A stretch of DNA of 64,000 bases. Source: DASQPR01 sp963724705 (GTDB lineage Bacteria; Actinomycetota; Actinomycetes; Mycobacteriales; Micromonosporaceae). Position numbers and translations under genes: made by a program. Within the stretch, counting starts at the first letter, position 1; every line of letters begins with the position of its first letter. The stretch covers positions 1,736,001-1,800,000 of the forward strand of contig CAVRVS010000004.1 in the NCBI GenBank assembly GCA_963724705.1, written 5' to 3'. Shown one piece after another: positions 43,379 through 52,292 of the stretch. Under the pieces are notes generated by a model, which worked only from the letters and a program-made list of their open reading frames with translations, was not told the DNA's origin and did not search any database.

Positions 43379-43807
43379 CTACAGCGTGGCCGGCGCCGAG
43401 TAGACCGCATTGGTGTACGCCGCGATCTTGTCTGCGGGCAGGTGCGTCGCCAGATCGGCCTCGCTGATCATGCCGACCAGCTCGTGGTCCTCGATCACGG
43501 GCAGCCGCCGGATCAGGCCATCCTCCATGAGGTCGAGCACATCATCCTCACTCGCATCGGCGGAAACCCAGATCGGGGCGCCTTGGGCGAGATCGGCCGC
43601 GGTCATCTTCGACGGGTCATGGCCGGTGGCGATGCATTTCACCACGATGTCGCGATCGGTGATGATGCCGGTCAGGCGGTTGTCGTCGCCGCAGATCGGC
43701 AGCGAGCCGACATTGTGCTCGCGCATGAGCTGCGCGGCACGGTCAAGGGTCTCGGTCTCGGGCACGCATTCGACGCCCGGGTGCATCATATTGCGAGCGG
43801 TTGTCAT
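43379..43807 (-). CDS. Tandem CBS-domain protein
   Basis: 142 aa, made of two CBS domains (MMHPGVECVPETETLDRAAQ..., then LAQGAPIWVSADASEDDVLD...), an adenosyl-nucleotide-sensing module. Each ends with the usual GIITDRDIV or GMISEADLA. ATG at 43807 has AGGA 7 nt upstream; GTG 43825 would include that site. Such stand-alone CBS proteins are common in actinobacteria, are sometimes hypoxia or stress induced, and have no assigned partner here. Confidence 0.92.
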   Translation of the reverse strand: MTTARNMMHPGVECVPETETLDRAAQLMREHNVGSLPICGDDNRLTGIITDRDIVVKCIATGHDPSKMTAADLAQGAPIWVSADASEDDVLDLMEDGLIRRLPVIEDHELVGMISEADLATHLPADKIAAYTNAVYSAPATL

Positions 43808-43860
43808 GTTTCGATCCTGCGACACGGCGCGCCCCCGGCGGGCGGGTTTACCGCGATTCG

Positions 43861-43901
43861 CGCCACTGGGCTCAGCGCCACTGGGCTCAGCGCCACTGGG
43901 C
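43861..43901. repeat. 15-bp tandem repeat, 2.7 copies
   Basis: CGCCACTGGGCTCAG twice, then CGCCACTGGGC, overlapping the last codons of the winged-helix gene. On the minus strand every unit carries GCGCTGA, so a stop is repeated: slippage here would hardly change the protein. Confidence 0.7.
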
Positions 43902-44960
43902 GGCCCGGCCGAGAAACGCCCCGAACCGGTCGGCCGCCGCCTGCATCGCCGCCGCTCGCCGTCCGGTGAGAGCCGGTACGTCCACGGTTTCTATCTCGAC
44001 CGCCGACGCCGTCAGCGTGTGCCGCCAATACCCCACCAACCGTCCGTCCAGCATCACGGGCCGCAGCCGAGCCCGCAACGTATCGGTCGGACCGCCAGGT
44101 GCCAGGATGACGTCGCGACTCTCGAAATAGCCGATCACGTACTCGTCGTAATCCTGCAGGAGATCGATCACCGGGGCACGGGGCGGCCGCTCTCGCTCCG
44201 GCCTGGTGTCGGCCGGCAGCGACCAATAGGTACGGTCATCAATCGTTTCCGACACGATGTCGCCACCGACGATGTCGAGCGCCCGCCGCGCCTCGGCGAC
44301 CGTCAACGAAGCCCAGGTGCAGTAGTCCCGAACGGTCGCAGGCCCGTGGCCGCCGAAATAGCGACGGGTCAGCTCGGCGAGCGCCTCCTCACGGTCCGGC
44401 GTCACGCACCCGGGCACCCGTACGTCAAGCAACGCGTATGTGTGCTGCTTGCCCCGCATCGCGCCGCTGATCAACACCCCGTCCAGCTCGGCCCGGATGA
44501 TGACGTACGCCAGCGGCACGCCGGTTTGCGGCAGCCCGGCGCGAGCGAGCTCAGCCGCCAGTTCCTTCCGGGTCAACTGCGCCCCATCGCCCAGCGCCCG
44601 CTCAAAGACCGCCCGGGATCGGCGGGCCACGTTGTCGTCGACGCCGGTCTGCCGGTAGTAGTAGGCGTTGGCGGCGTGGACCCGCGGCGCGCTCGCACAG
44701 AGCATCCAGCCGATGTCGTCCGCATGGACGAAATGCCAGGTGGGGCGCAGCACGTGCGTGCGTAACAGCCGCCCGGCGGCAAACGCGTCGTCCACGTCGG
44801 CCTCGGTGACATCGGCCGCGCGCTGGGCGACGGACCATTTCGCCGGGACGAACTCCTGCGCCTGCATCGCGCCGAACCCGCGGATCACCTCGTCGACGGT
44901 GGCCAGCGGCGGACCCCAGAGGTGCTGTGAGCGCATCCGGCGTCCGACGAGATCGGTCAC
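43887..44960 (-). CDS. AlkZ-like winged-helix DNA-binding protein (HTH_42)
   Basis: 357 aa. The glycosylase-type QxQ motif is present as Gln33 and Gln35 (GAMQAQEF), followed by the conserved THVLRPTWHFVHADD and RYFGGHGPATVRDYCTWASL. AlkZ proteins of this family unhook interstrand crosslinks; many actinobacterial members of HTH_42 are encoded alone and untested. ATG at 44960. No toxin-biosynthesis genes are nearby, so a self-resistance role is not supported; general DNA repair is the modest inference. Confidence 0.85.
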   Translation of the reverse strand: MTDLVGRRMRSQHLWGPPLATVDEVIRGFGAMQAQEFVPAKWSVAQRAADVTEADVDDAFAAGRLLRTHVLRPTWHFVHADDIGWMLCASAPRVHAANAYYYRQTGVDDNVARRSRAVFERALGDGAQLTRKELAAELARAGLPQTGVPLAYVIIRAELDGVLISGAMRGKQHTYALLDVRVPGCVTPDREEALAELTRRYFGGHGPATVRDYCTWASLTVAEARRALDIVGGDIVSETIDDRTYWSLPADTRPERERPPRAPVIDLLQDYDEYVIGYFESRDVILAPGGPTDTLRARLRPVMLDGRLVGYWRHTLTASAVEIETVDVPALTGRRAAAMQAAADRFGAFLGRAAQWR

Positions 44961-45007
44961 GCGGGCAGCCTAACCGCGACCGGTGACGGGAAAGTGGATC
45001 TCGATAC

Positions 45008-45041
45008 GACGATGGCCCCCGCGATTGCGGGGGCCATCGTC
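45008..45041. terminator. Perfect 15-bp hairpin
   Basis: GACGATGGCCCCCGC and GCGGGGGCCATCGTC with a GATT loop, followed on the plus strand by ATTT. On the minus strand it lies 195 nt past the stop of the truncated PPOX gene. Strong stem, direction uncertain. Confidence 0.65.
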
Positions 45042-45235
45042 ATTTGCGGTGTTGACGTGCCGGTCGCCTCGCGGCGAAAGGCACAACGCGGCTCCAGCCG
45101 AACGGTAGTCCGCGAAGGCAAATAGGTGAGGCCCGGGGACACGAGCACGCCAACGGTTGGTGTAACCGACGCGGGTCCGAGATGATTCCCCGACCTCGGA
45201 TGTGGCCGCGCTCACACCGCAGTCACGATCGGCCG

Positions 45236-45532
45236 CTATAGCGCGATGTCCCGATATCCGGTCCAACGATCGATCCACAGGCGGCACAGCATCTCGGTGT
45301 CGACCGTGTTGCGCTCGCCGTAGTCGGCCCGCGCGGCCCGCCGGACGTATCGATCCGCGATCGTCGTGGGCCAGGCGAGCAGGTCGGAGGCGTACTCGTC
45401 GACGGTGACGGCGCCGTGCACCACGACGAAGGCGTACGGGAACTCCTCAACGTCGACGGCCAGCGTCGCTCGGGGGTTGGCCCGCAGGTGGCGTCCCTTG
45501 ACAGTGTCCCGGCCGTCGTTCACTGTCCACAT
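45236..45532 (-). CDS. N-terminally truncated PPOX-class protein
   Basis: 98 aa. It begins inside the split barrel at the strand WTVNDGRDTVKGRHLRANPR, where family members normally have about 35 more residues before it, and continues to VDTEMLCRLWIDRWTG. Upstream of ATG 45532 the frame meets a TGA within a few codons, so no longer start exists. Its 5' end now abuts the promoter of the DUF6351 gene. Probably a remnant or a non-functional fragment, though expression of a short form cannot be excluded. Confidence 0.65.
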   Translation of the reverse strand: MWTVNDGRDTVKGRHLRANPRATLAVDVEEFPYAFVVVHGAVTVDEYASDLLAWPTTIADRYVRRAARADYGERNTVDTEMLCRLWIDRWTGYRDIAL

Positions 45533-45615
45533 CGGTCACGAGATATCGACGGACGTCTCGACAGGGTTAACACCTCGGTCGTAAGGTCGATCCACCGAAA
45601 CATAGGGAGACCTCT

Positions 45616-47706
45616 ATGAGACGTTCTGCCGGCATTGTCGCCGTAGCAACACTGTCCACCGTGGCCCTCGCTCTTTCGGCCGCGCCGGCCTACGCGGTGG
45701 CCGCGGATCGCGGCGGTACCAGGCTCTCCCTCACCTCGGTCTCCAATCCGAAACCATCGCTGGTCAGTGGCGGAAATGTGCTGATCCGGGTAACCGGCAG
45801 CAGCCAGACCCCGAAGCTCACGGTCGACGGTCGGCCCGCGGGCGCAAGCGTGCACGCCCAACCGGACGGATCGTGGCTCGCGCTCATCGATGGCCTGCGC
45901 AACGGCGTGCACCGCATTGATGCCACATCCGGACGGCAGAGCGCCGACCTCCGCGTCACGAACCACCCGATCACCGGTCCGGTCTTCTCCGGCCCGCAGC
46001 AGCTGCCGTTCATCTGCGAGACGCAAGCGTACGGTCTGCCGCCGGCGACGTCTCCGGACTGCGCCGTGCCGACACAGGTGTCCTACCTTTACAAGAACAC
46101 TGCGGGCGCGTTCGTGGCGCTGGCCGACCCGACGTCGGTGCCGGCCGACGCGGCCACCGCCGAGGTCAACGGCCGCGGCGTGCCGTACATCGTTCGGCTG
46201 GAGCAGGGCACCATTGACCGTGCGGTGTACCAGATCGCCGCACTCTACGACGGCACCGATCCAACACCGTTCCGGCCGGACGCCAGTTGGAACCGCCGGC
46301 TCGTCTACACGTTCGGCGGCGGCTGCGACGGTGGCTTCCACCAGGGCAACTCAACCGGTGGCGTGATCAACGACCTCTTCCTCGCGCAGGGCTACGCGGT
46401 CGCGTCCTCGAGCCTCAACGTGTTGAACAACAACTGTTCGACGATCATCTCGGCCGAGGCGGCGATGATGGTCAAGGAACACTTCATCGAGACGTACGGC
46501 CCGGTCGCCCACACGATCGGCTGGGGCGGCTCGGGCGGGGCGATCCAGCAGTACGACATCGCCGACGCCTACCCCGGCATTCTCGACGGCATCGTGCCGG
46601 GCGTGTCGTTCCCGGATCCGTTCACGACGCTCGGCCCGGTCACCGACTGCCGCCTGCTCGACAACTACTTCGCGGCGGCCGGCGGCACGTTCACCGCCGA
46701 GCAGCAGCGTGCGGTGGCCGGCTTCACGTCGTACGACTCGTGCCGGTCCTGGGACGCGACGTTCGCCAACCGCATCACGGCCACGGACAGCTGCGACCCG
46801 TCGATCCCGGTGAACCTGCGCTGGGATCCGGCGACGAACCCGGACGGCGTCAAATGCTCGGCGGCCGAGCAGTACGTGAACCAGCTCGGTCGCGACCCGC
46901 GCACCGGCTTCACGCGCAGTGTTCTCGACAACGTCGGCGTGCAGTATGGCCTGCAGGCGCTGGACGACAAGCAGATCACGGCCCAGCAGTTCGCCGACCT
47001 CAACGCGAGCATCGGTGGTTTCGACTACACCGGCAAGCCGGTGGCGCAGCGGTCGACCGCCGACCCGAAGGCTCTCGCGGCGTCCTACCGCGACGACCTG
47101 GTGAACAGCGGCGGCCAGGGTCTCGGCGAGACCGCGGTCATCGACCAGCGGCTCGACCTCGACCTGGCCGGATTCGGCAACGACATCCACACGACCGAGT
47201 GGTCATTCGTCATGCGAGCGCGCATGACCGAGGCCGGCACGGTCGGCAATCAGGTCATCATCGAGGACGGTCTCGCCACGATCGGCCAGGCCAGCGTCTA
47301 TGAGCTGGCTGCGATGGATCAATGGCTGTCCGCGATCGATGCCGACACGTCGCACCGACCGCTGTCGGCCAAGGTGTCGGCCGACCGGCCGCACTCGATT
47401 ACCGACGGATGCATCCTCGACAACGGCACCCTGGTGCACGAAACGTTGTCCGACACCGGGTCCGGGCAGTGCGCGAGCGCGTTCCCGGTCGCCTCGAACA
47501 CCCGGTTGACCGCTGGCGAGACGTTGTCGATGCCGGTCCTGAAGTGCGCGTTGCGGCCGTTGCGCTTCGGCGACTATCCGGTGACGTTCACCGACGCCGA
47601 AAAGGCGGAGTTGCGGGCCGCGTTCCCGACCGGCGTGTGCGATTACACGCGTCGCGGACCACACCAACAGCAATCGGTGGGCACGTGGTTGAGCTACGGC
47701 GGCTGA
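45616..47706 (+). CDS. Secreted DUF6351 family protein, probable alpha/beta hydrolase
   Basis: 696 aa. An N-terminal signal peptide (MRRSAGIVAVATLSTVALAL, cleavage near SAAPAYA) predicts export. After a beta-rich N-terminal domain comes a hydrolase core: YTFGGGCDGGFHQG, then the nucleophile elbow IGWGGSGGAIQQ (Ser306). Several paired cysteines fit an extracellular protein. ATG at 45616 has AGGGAG 6 nt upstream. DUF6351 proteins are actinobacterial and uncharacterised; distant similarity to 3-hydroxybutyrate-oligomer hydrolases suggests ester hydrolysis. A strong terminator follows. Confidence 0.88.
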   Translation: MRRSAGIVAVATLSTVALALSAAPAYAVAADRGGTRLSLTSVSNPKPSLVSGGNVLIRVTGSSQTPKLTVDGRPAGASVHAQPDGSWLALIDGLRNGVHRIDATSGRQSADLRVTNHPITGPVFSGPQQLPFICETQAYGLPPATSPDCAVPTQVSYLYKNTAGAFVALADPTSVPADAATAEVNGRGVPYIVRLEQGTIDRAVYQIAALYDGTDPTPFRPDASWNRRLVYTFGGGCDGGFHQGNSTGGVINDLFLAQGYAVASSSLNVLNNNCSTIISAEAAMMVKEHFIETYGPVAHTIGWGGSGGAIQQYDIADAYPGILDGIVPGVSFPDPFTTLGPVTDCRLLDNYFAAAGGTFTAEQQRAVAGFTSYDSCRSWDATFANRITATDSCDPSIPVNLRWDPATNPDGVKCSAAEQYVNQLGRDPRTGFTRSVLDNVGVQYGLQALDDKQITAQQFADLNASIGGFDYTGKPVAQRSTADPKALAASYRDDLVNSGGQGLGETAVIDQRLDLDLAGFGNDIHTTEWSFVMRARMTEAGTVGNQVIIEDGLATIGQASVYELAAMDQWLSAIDADTSHRPLSAKVSADRPHSITDGCILDNGTLVHETLSDTGSGQCASAFPVASNTRLTAGETLSMPVLKCALRPLRFGDYPVTFTDAEKAELRAAFPTGVCDYTRRGPHQQQSVGTWLSYGG

Positions 47707-47713
47707 CCCGATC

Positions 47714-47745
47714 CGCACGCGCCGCCATGTAGCGCGGCGCGTGCG
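47714..47745. terminator. Bidirectional terminator between convergent genes
   Basis: CGCACGCGCCGC and GCGGCGCGTGCG, 12 bp perfect, 8-nt loop, in the 61-nt gap between the DUF6351 stop and the acyl-CoA ligase stop. Confidence 0.75.
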
Positions 47746-47767
47746 ACATCGCCAGGCCGGATGGCCG

Positions 47768-49312
47768 TCAGGACTCCTCGGCGACCATCCGGCGCAGCTC
47801 CCGCTTGAGCACCTTGTGACTCGGGCCGAGCGGCAGCTCGTCGACGAACCGAACGTGCCGCGGATATTTGTGCCGGCCGAGCCGCTCGCGGCTCCAGGCG
47901 ATCAGTTCGTCCTCGGTCGGCTTCGTGTCGGCCGTCCGGTCGAGCAGCACGACCGCACAGATGTCCTCTCCGTGTACGTCGTCCGGGATGCCGATGACCG
48001 CCACCTGAGCGATCGCCGGGTGCCGGGCCAGCACCTCCTCGACCTCGCGCGGATAGACATTGAACCCACCCCGGATGATCATGTCCTTCTTACGGTCGAC
48101 GATCGTGATCGAGCCGTTGTCGGCCTTCGTTCCGAGGTCGCCGGAGCGGAACCAGCCGTCGACGATCGCCTGCGCCGTGGCCTCCGGACGACCGCGGTAG
48201 CCGGTGAAGATGTTGTGCCCACGGATGACGATCTCGCCGAGCTCACCGGCCGCCAGCAACTCGATGCGATCCTCGACGTCGGCCCGGGCGATCTCGACCT
48301 CGACACCCCAGACGGGGTTGCCGATCGTGCCCGGCCGGACCCCGAAGTCCGGCTGGTTCGTCGTCGCACTCGGTGACGTCTCCGACAGTCCGTACCCTTC
48401 ATAAACGGTCGTGGCGAACGCGGCGTTGAAACGCTCGAGCACGGCGACCGGCAACGACGCCCCGCCCGAGATGCACAGCCGCAACGCCGGCAACGCTTCG
48501 CGACCGGTGGCGGCTTCGAGCAGGCTCACATACATCGTGGGTACGCCGTGAAAGACGTTGACGCCTTCGCGGACCATGAGGTCGATGGCGGCGTCGCCGG
48601 TGAACCGGGCCAGCAGCACGAGGGTCGCCCCGAGGCGGAACGTCCCGTTCATGCTCACCGACTGGCCGAAGATGTGGAAGAGCGGCAGACAGCCGAGGGC
48701 GACATCGTCGCGCCGGGAGTCGTTGGCGTCGAAGACATTGACGGTGGCGTTCATGACGAGATTGAGGTGCGACAGCTCGGCACCCTTCGGCTGGCCCGTC
48801 GTGCCGCTCGTGTAGAAGACGACGGCGATGTCCTCCGGCCGCCGACTCGCGTAGCTCCCGAGCGGCGCGCCGCCGACCGCATCCAGTTGCGGCGCATCGC
48901 TGTCGCCGTCCGTACGGTCGCCGATGCCGACGACGCGGATCCCCGCCTCGGCCGCGGCCACGGTCCCCGTCGCGAGTTGACTGGCGTCGGACACGAGCAG
49001 GCTCGCGCCACTGTCCCGCAGGACGTACGCCATCTCCGGCGCGGTCAGCAGAAGGTGCACCGGCACAACCGTGGCGCCGGCGGCGAGGATGCCGTAATAC
49101 GCGCGCGGAAAGTCGGCCACGTTCGGTGCCAGTAGCGCGACCGTGTCACCGGGCGCCACGCCCAGTTCGCGTAGGTGCCCGGCGTACGCGAGGGCTTGGC
49201 GCCACAAGTCGCCGTACGTGATCCGGTCGTCGCGATCGACGAGCGCTACCTTGTCCGGAAAGCGACGCGCCGATTCGGCGAGTACGGCGGCGAGGGACAG
49301 TGTGGCGGTCAT
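47768..49312 (-). CDS. Long/medium-chain fatty-acyl-CoA ligase (AMP-binding)
   Basis: 514 aa, ANL superfamily. Motifs: YTSGTTGQPKGAELSH (phosphate loop), YEGYGLSETSPSATT, GWFRSGDLGTKADNG, and the C-terminal KKDMIIRGGFNVYPREVEE with the catalytic Lys in GPSHKVLKRELR. It converts a fatty or related acid to its CoA thioester through an acyl-AMP. ATG at 49312 overlaps the acyl-CoA dehydrogenase stop (ATGA); the frame to 49588 is a shadow. Second gene of a two-gene beta-oxidation operon opposite a TetR regulator. Confidence 0.94.
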   Translation of the reverse strand: MTATLSLAAVLAESARRFPDKVALVDRDDRITYGDLWRQALAYAGHLRELGVAPGDTVALLAPNVADFPRAYYGILAAGATVVPVHLLLTAPEMAYVLRDSGASLLVSDASQLATGTVAAAEAGIRVVGIGDRTDGDSDAPQLDAVGGAPLGSYASRRPEDIAVVFYTSGTTGQPKGAELSHLNLVMNATVNVFDANDSRRDDVALGCLPLFHIFGQSVSMNGTFRLGATLVLLARFTGDAAIDLMVREGVNVFHGVPTMYVSLLEAATGREALPALRLCISGGASLPVAVLERFNAAFATTVYEGYGLSETSPSATTNQPDFGVRPGTIGNPVWGVEVEIARADVEDRIELLAAGELGEIVIRGHNIFTGYRGRPEATAQAIVDGWFRSGDLGTKADNGSITIVDRKKDMIIRGGFNVYPREVEEVLARHPAIAQVAVIGIPDDVHGEDICAVVLLDRTADTKPTEDELIAWSRERLGRHKYPRHVRFVDELPLGPSHKVLKRELRRMVAEES

Positions 49313-50493
49313 CGCGACTCCTTCGGTGCGGCGTTGAACGCGTCCACCCCGGTGAGCGCGCGGCCGATCAGTAGCTGCTGGATCTGGCTGGTTCCTTCGT
49401 AGAGCGTCATCACGCGGGCATCCCGCAGATATTTGCCGACCGGGTACTCGTCGATGTAGCCGTACCCACCGAACACCTGCAGCGCGTCGTTGGCCGCCCG
49501 GACCGCGGCCTCGCTGGCGTAGAGCTTGGCCATCGACGCCTCGGTCGAGAACGGCAGACCGCGGTCGATGAGATCGGCGACCCGCCACACCAACAGCCGG
49601 GCCGCGGCCGTATCGACCGCGATCCGGGCCAGCAACTCCTGGACCAACTGGTGCGCGGCGATCGGCTTACCGAACTGCGTGCGCTCACCCGCATATCGCA
49701 CCGCCACATTCAGGCAGCCCTGCGCGATGCCGACGCAGCCGGCGCCGACCGACATGCGTCCCTTGTCCAGCGCGGACATCGCGACTTTGAAACCGTTGCC
49801 TTCCGCGCCGACCCGCGCCGAGTCCGGGACCCGGACGCCGTCGAACGTCAGCTCGGCGGTCGGCTGCCCGCGCAGGCCGAGCTTGCCGTGGATCTCGCGG
49901 CGCGTAAGCCCCGGCGATTCCATCGGTACGAGAAACGCGGTCACGCCGCGCGGCCCCGGCCCGCCGGTCCGGGCGAACAGCAGCACCACATCGGCCCACA
50001 TGCCGTTCGTGATGAACATCTTCGAGCCCGAGATCGTCCAGCCGTCGCCGTCGTTGTCCGTGTCACGTATCGCACGCGTCGCCAGCGAAGCGGCGTCGGA
50101 GCCGGTGCCGGGCTCGGTCAATCCGAAGCATGCGAGCGCCGCACCGCTGCAGAGCCGCGGCAGCCATTGCTTCTGCTGGTCCGGCGTGCCGTACGCCGCG
50201 ATCGTCTTCCCGACAAGGCCGAGCGACACCGAGACCAGGCCGCGCACGGCCGAGTCGCCGCGCCCGAGCTCCTCCAGCACGAGGCAGTAGGCGGTGTGGT
50301 CACCACCGCTGCCACCCATCTCCTCCGGGATCGTGAGCCCGAGCAGGCCGAGGTCGCCGAGGCGGTGGATGACGGTGCGGTCGATCGCCTCCCGGCGGTC
50401 CCACTCGGCCGCGTAGGGCACGATCTCGCGGTCGACGAAATCCGCCGCGAGATGGCGAACGGCCTCGTGCTCGGGCGACAGCGACAAGTCCAT
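49309..50493 (-). CDS. Acyl-CoA dehydrogenase
   Basis: 394 aa. Complete family features: FGLTEPGTGSDAASL (FAD contact), the hinge, FGGYGYIDEYPVGKYLRDARVM and the catalytic Glu366 in LYEGTSQIQQ, in contrast to the paralogue at 352-1488. ATG at 50493 begins MDLSLSPEHEAVRHL. It introduces the alpha-beta double bond in an acyl-CoA made by the ligase encoded next. The divergent TetR gene and the palindrome between them suggest acyl-CoA-responsive control. Confidence 0.95.
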   Translation of the reverse strand: MDLSLSPEHEAVRHLAADFVDREIVPYAAEWDRREAIDRTVIHRLGDLGLLGLTIPEEMGGSGGDHTAYCLVLEELGRGDSAVRGLVSVSLGLVGKTIAAYGTPDQQKQWLPRLCSGAALACFGLTEPGTGSDAASLATRAIRDTDNDGDGWTISGSKMFITNGMWADVVLLFARTGGPGPRGVTAFLVPMESPGLTRREIHGKLGLRGQPTAELTFDGVRVPDSARVGAEGNGFKVAMSALDKGRMSVGAGCVGIAQGCLNVAVRYAGERTQFGKPIAAHQLVQELLARIAVDTAAARLLVWRVADLIDRGLPFSTEASMAKLYASEAAVRAANDALQVFGGYGYIDEYPVGKYLRDARVMTLYEGTSQIQQLLIGRALTGVDAFNAAPKESR

Positions 50494-50499
50494 GGGCTT

Positions 50500-50518
50500 A
50501 AACTAGCGCTGCAAGTTT
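50500..50518. promoter_or_regulatory. Palindrome, candidate TetR operator
   Basis: AAACTAGCGCTGCAAGTTT: arms AAACT and AGTTT around a partly symmetric GC core, 7 nt upstream of the dehydrogenase ATG and 54 nt upstream of the TetR ATG. Confidence 0.55.
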
Positions 50519-50571
50519 TACGGCGTAAAGAGCAGTTGACCCGATCGCTGGCCGGCCGGCGCGGAGGTGAG

Positions 50572-51213
50572 ATGGCGAGACCCCGGCATCCGCTGTTGAG
50601 TCGCGAGCGCATCATCCATGTCGCGGGCGCGCTGGTTGACGCACACGGGCTCGACGCCGTATCGACGCGCCGGCTCGCGACCGAGCTTGGCGTGGCCGGC
50701 CCGTCGCTCTACCACCACTTCGCCACGAAGACCGACATCCTGGACGCCGTCGCCGACGCGATCGTCGCCCAGGTCGACATTTCATTCTTCGGCACGTACG
50801 ACTGGCCCGAGGCACTGCGCCGGTGGGCTCAGTCCTACCGAAGGGCCCTGCTGGCCCACCCGAACATCGTTCCGTATCTGGCCCAGGGTCCCGGACGCCG
50901 GCCCGCGCAGTTGGCCATGGCTGACGCCGTCTACGGCGGCCTCGTCGACGCCGGTTGGCCGCCGGTTCGCGCGACACACATCGGCGCACTGATGCGCTAC
51001 TTCGTCGCCGGGTCGGCGCTCGGCTCGTTCGCGCTCGGGTTCGTCGATGACCCCCGGCTCTACGCCGAACGGTATCCACATCTCGGCCAAGCCCACCGCC
51101 TCGCCGGCCGCCAGGCGAGCGTCGATGAGGGCGCGTTCACCCTCGGCCTGGACGCGCTGATCGACGGGCTGGTCCACACGTACCAGGAAACCGTCGTTGC
51201 TGGCAAACACTGA
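50572..51213 (+). CDS. TetR-family transcriptional regulator
   Basis: 213 aa. N-terminal helix-turn-helix RERIIHVAGALVDAHG...STRRLATELGVAGPSLYHHF, then an all-helical TetR_C-type ligand domain. ATG at 50572 follows GGAGGTGAG. It diverges from the acyl-CoA dehydrogenase/ligase operon and most likely represses it, releasing on an acyl-CoA or a related effector. The ligand domain gives no specific hint. Confidence 0.92.
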   Translation: MARPRHPLLSRERIIHVAGALVDAHGLDAVSTRRLATELGVAGPSLYHHFATKTDILDAVADAIVAQVDISFFGTYDWPEALRRWAQSYRRALLAHPNIVPYLAQGPGRRPAQLAMADAVYGGLVDAGWPPVRATHIGALMRYFVAGSALGSFALGFVDDPRLYAERYPHLGQAHRLAGRQASVDEGAFTLGLDALIDGLVHTYQETVVAGKH

Positions 51214-51217
51214 CCGC

Positions 51218-52276
51218 GTGCGTCGGGCCGCCGTGCTGTCGGTCGTTGCCATGGCATCGATCGGCGTGGCCGCTCCGTCCAGCGCGGCGCCCGCGACCGC
51301 GCCGGGGGCGACGGCCTGCGTGGTGACCGACCGCCGAATGATCGGCCTGTCCGGCCTCGTCGTCACGCGCACCGGATACGTCGCGATCTCCGACAGCAAC
51401 ACCGACAAGCGCGCTATCCGGATCTGGCTGCTCGACCGGCACTGCCGACTCGTACGGTCGATCTCCTACCCGACGGCGGCGTACGACCCGGAGGACGCGG
51501 CCGTCGGCCGGGACGGCACGATCTACGTGGCCGACATCGGCGACAACGGGAGCCGGCGTAGCACGATCGGTCTCTGGCGGATCGCGCCCGGGAGCACGCG
51601 ACCGCATCTCTACCGTTACCGCTACCCGGACCACGCCCATGACGCCGAAGCACTGCTGCTCGCGGCCGACGACAGCCCGATCTTCGTCACGAAGGAGCCG
51701 GGCGTGAGCCATCTCTACGTCCCGACCGGGCCGCCCGATCCGAGCGGTCGTCCGGTCGCACTGCGCGAGGTCGGCACGTTCACCCCGGTTGTCACGGGCA
51801 CACCGAACGGGCTCGGCATCGCCGGGAATCTGCTCGTCACCGGTGGCGCGAACGCGCCGGACCGGACGAGCGTCGCACTGCGTACGTACTCCGACGCGTA
51901 CGTCTGGGACGTGCCCGACCGAGACGTCGTCAAGGCGATCACCTCGACGTCGCCACGGATCGTCCCGTTGCCGGGCGAGCCGCAGGGCGAGAGCGTCGCG
52001 TTCGACCTGACCGGCACCAGACTGTTCACGATCAGCGATCGCGAGGGCACTCCGGTGCGCACGCCGATCCTCGAATACGACCTTCCGCACGCGGCACGCG
52101 CGTCGCCGACGCCGGTGCCGGCCGCTCCAACCGCCGCCCACTCGTCGAGCCCGGTGGTCGCGCCGCGCAACGGCCGTGCATCGTTCCCGTACCAGTTAAT
52201 TGCGGTTGGCATCGCCGTGCTGGCAGTGGCCGCAGTCGCCGCTCGCGCAGCGCGCCGTCGCCGGCGCGGGAGCTGA
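51218..52276 (+). CDS. Secreted, C-terminally membrane-anchored propeller-like protein
   Basis: About 352 aa. Signal peptide RRAAVLSVVAMASIGVAAPSSAA, then repeats such as YVAISDSNTDKR, DGTIYVADIGDNG and GTRLFTISDREG that look like beta-propeller blades, a Pro/Ala/Ser-rich stalk, and a C-terminal membrane helix (YQLIAVGIAVLAVAAVAARAA) with an Arg tail. Predicted to sit on the outer face of the membrane. GTG 51218 is preferred over TTG 51197. I know similar uncharacterised proteins in actinobacteria; function unknown. Confidence 0.78.
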   Translation: MRRAAVLSVVAMASIGVAAPSSAAPATAPGATACVVTDRRMIGLSGLVVTRTGYVAISDSNTDKRAIRIWLLDRHCRLVRSISYPTAAYDPEDAAVGRDGTIYVADIGDNGSRRSTIGLWRIAPGSTRPHLYRYRYPDHAHDAEALLLAADDSPIFVTKEPGVSHLYVPTGPPDPSGRPVALREVGTFTPVVTGTPNGLGIAGNLLVTGGANAPDRTSVALRTYSDAYVWDVPDRDVVKAITSTSPRIVPLPGEPQGESVAFDLTGTRLFTISDREGTPVRTPILEYDLPHAARASPTPVPAAPTAAHSSSPVVAPRNGRASFPYQLIAVGIAVLAVAAVAARAARRRRRGS

Positions 52277-52292
52277 CGAAGGTCCAGGGACG

